Source: Poriferisodalis sp963663635 | GTDB taxonomy: Bacteria; Actinomycetota; Acidimicrobiia; Acidimicrobiales; Poriferisodalaceae | NCBI GenBank assembly: GCA_963663635.2 | Contig: CAXXMY010000015.1 | Coordinates: forward strand, 62,001 to 126,000 | Direction: 5' to 3' | Length of the DNA stretch: 64,000 bases | Shown: positions 62,875 to 64,000 of the stretch, one piece after another | Layout of the letters: each line of letters starts with the position of its first letter | How positions within the stretch are numbered: the first letter of the stretch is position 1 | Notes under the pieces: generated by a model | Database searches by the model: none | Seen by the model: the letters and a program-made list of their open reading frames with translations, nothing else | Told to the model about the DNA's origin: nothing | Translations under genes and position numbers: made by a program

Positions 62875-64000
62875 TGTTCTTTCCGCATTCCAGCTGCCCG
62901 CCTCCGCTGCCGGGATCGAGCGGCGATGCAGATTCGGGTGCCGAGCCAGACGCCGGCATCGAGCCATCGGCTCCGACGGAACCGTCGGCCCTGGCTGGCC
63001 CCCAAGCAGAGCCCGACCCGCCTGCTTCGGTGATTGGCGATCCGGTGGTTGACGAGGTGTCGGCATCGGCCGCCCGCGAGCCGCTGGCCCGGCCAGGATG
63101 CCTGATGACTGCCGTTGCGGGTGCCGTCGGCGGCGTGGTCGGAGCTGTGGTGGCGGGTCTCATCCTGGTGATCGCATTCAGCAGCGATGACAGAAGCAGC
63201 ACATCCGAGTCGGTCACGCAGTCGCCGAGTGTTGTGCCCGTCACGTCGGTGCCCGATGTCGCTGCTGTCGCAGTGGTGACCTCGGAGATTGCAGTGGCCT
63301 CTGCCGAATCGACCGAAGCAGTTGAAGCCTCTGAATCGGCTGACTCGGCGAACGCGGGCGATGCTGCGATCGCCGCCGAAGGTGCCGCCGATGCAGCACC
63401 GGTACCGGTCCTGGACGGGACAATCAGCGACGAGCTGCTCAGGTCAGAGCTCGAGCGGCTGCTCGCGTTAGCTGAGGAAGCGCCCGGTTCTGCTGACGAT
63501 GTCGTCGGCGCTGGGCCGGTGCTCTCCGAGTCCGACTTCGCCTACTGGGATCGACTGCTTCGCGGCGATTCCAATGAACCCGGCGCGCCGCTGGGCAACC
63601 GCTTGCAACAGATCAACGTGAAAGCCGTGCTCGAAGCGGTGCAGGAAGCCGTCGTCATCGTGCGAATCACCACCGCTGACCGCGAGGGCGGCGGTTCGGG
63701 CTTCGTCGTGACACCGCAGGGCCGCATCGTCACCAACGCGCATGTGGTTGCTGACGCCGAGACCATCGAAGTGCGTTTCTTCGGCGGTGCGCAGATGTCC
63801 GCCGAGGTGATTGCCGTCGACGCGACGCGCGATCTTGCGGTGCTCCAGGTCGAGGCCGATGGCTTGCCTACGGTCAAGCTCGGATCCAGCGACGGCGTCG
63901 AGGTCGGCGATGAAGTGATCGCGATCGGGAACGCCATCGGCATCATTGGTGAACCGACGGTCACGAGGGGCATCGTTTCGGGGCTCGAGCGCTCCATCGA
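62874..64000 (+). CDS. HtrA/DegP-like S1C serine protease (3' end outside window)
   Basis: Open to the window edge for 375 codons with no stop. A proline- and acid-rich cytoplasmic stretch (residues 1-75) is followed by one transmembrane helix (about 79-103, VAGAVGGVVGAVVAGLILVIAF) and a long Ser/Ala/Glu/Val-rich linker. The trypsin-like domain begins near residue 255: SGFVVTPQGRIVTNAHVVADAE with the catalytic His near 290, and DATRDLAVLQVEA with the catalytic Asp near 319. The GNS serine motif and any PDZ domain would lie beyond base 64000. It is a type II anchored protease facing outward, for envelope protein quality control. ATG 62874 overlaps the preceding stop (TGATG). Confidence 0.9.
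   Translation, partial: MFFPHSSCPPPLPGSSGDADSGAEPDAGIEPSAPTEPSALAGPQAEPDPPASVIGDPVVDEVSASAAREPLARPGCLMTAVAGAVGGVVGAVVAGLILVIAFSSDDRSSTSESVTQSPSVVPVTSVPDVAAVAVVTSEIAVASAESTEAVEASESADSANAGDAAIAAEGAADAAPVPVLDGTISDELLRSELERLLALAEEAPGSADDVVGAGPVLSESDFAYWDRLLRGDSNEPGAPLGNRLQQINVKAVLEAVQEAVVIVRITTADREGGGSGFVVTPQGRIVTNAHVVADAETIEVRFFGGAQMSAEVIAVDATRDLAVLQVEADGLPTVKLGSSDGVEVGDEVIAIGNAIGIIGEPTVTRGIVSGLERSI

Overview
The window is GC-rich, gene-dense actinobacterial chromosome. CIRCE-controlled groEL without groES, ClpC, HemQ, a LytR_C membrane protein, the LppM-type lipoprotein, GlxK-type glycerate kinase and a 13E12-type DUF222-HNH protein all point to Actinobacteriota. The ispD-ispF-rlmB order, paired FtsX permeases and many fatty-acid genes suggest class Acidimicrobiia (inference; no rRNA is present). 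There is one RNA gene, tRNA-Thr(TGT), and no CRISPR array. The only mobile-element trace is a small ISL3-type transposase fragment.

Layout. 0-8.2 kb: 3' end of a tilS-hpt in-frame fusion, a phosphatase-like gene without the catalytic Cys, folB-folK, a hotdog thioesterase, acyl-CoA dehydrogenase, 3-hydroxyacyl-CoA dehydrogenase, then folP and a polyprenyl synthetase on the minus strand. 8.3-14.1 kb: clpC, lppM-like, ispD, ispF, rlmB, tRNA-Thr. 14-21 kb: quinone oxidoreductase with a truncated FAD-oxidoreductase N-terminus in front of it, ribokinase, upp, LytR_C protein, glycerate kinase, CIRCE, groEL. 20.8-22.6 kb: a vapBC pair whose toxin is split by a transposase fragment between perfect 20-bp direct repeats, then a duplicated-domain lipoprotein. 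22.7-30.8 kb: fdhD, hemQ, a large acyl-CoA dehydrogenase, larE, an unknown gene, glnD and a PAC2 protein. 30.9-36.5 kb: GNAT, DoxX, GtrA, two methyltransferases, a squalene-cyclase-like protein and a GT4 glycosyltransferase, which look like an envelope glycan locus. 36.7-43.3 kb: hemE, cgoX/hemY, lnt, HelD-like ATPase, CDGSH protein. 43.3-50.4 kb: DUF222-HNH protein and a giant Lhr helicase. 50.5-56.5 kb: ABC ATPase with two FtsX permeases. 56.6-64 kb: a zinc-ribbon/adenylate cyclase/ATPase/TPR protein, a B12-binding protein, 3-hydroxybutyryl-CoA dehydrogenase, an APH-like kinase and the 5' part of an HtrA protease.

How the genes fit together. HemE, CgoX and HemQ are three steps of the coproporphyrin-dependent haem route. 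FolB, FolK and FolP serve folate synthesis. IspD and IspF make isoprenoid precursors that the polyprenyl synthetase extends. Four acyl-CoA genes plus a thioesterase indicate beta-oxidation. Lnt would N-acylate lipoproteins, of which two are visible, but its catalytic Cys is replaced by Ser.

Two window-wide patterns stand out. First, at least seven genes have a TANNNT hexamer exactly six bases before the start codon, which predicts leaderless mRNAs and fixes several start codons. Second, short tandem or near-tandem duplications (9-18 bp, often 15 bp) cluster at protein termini and gene junctions.
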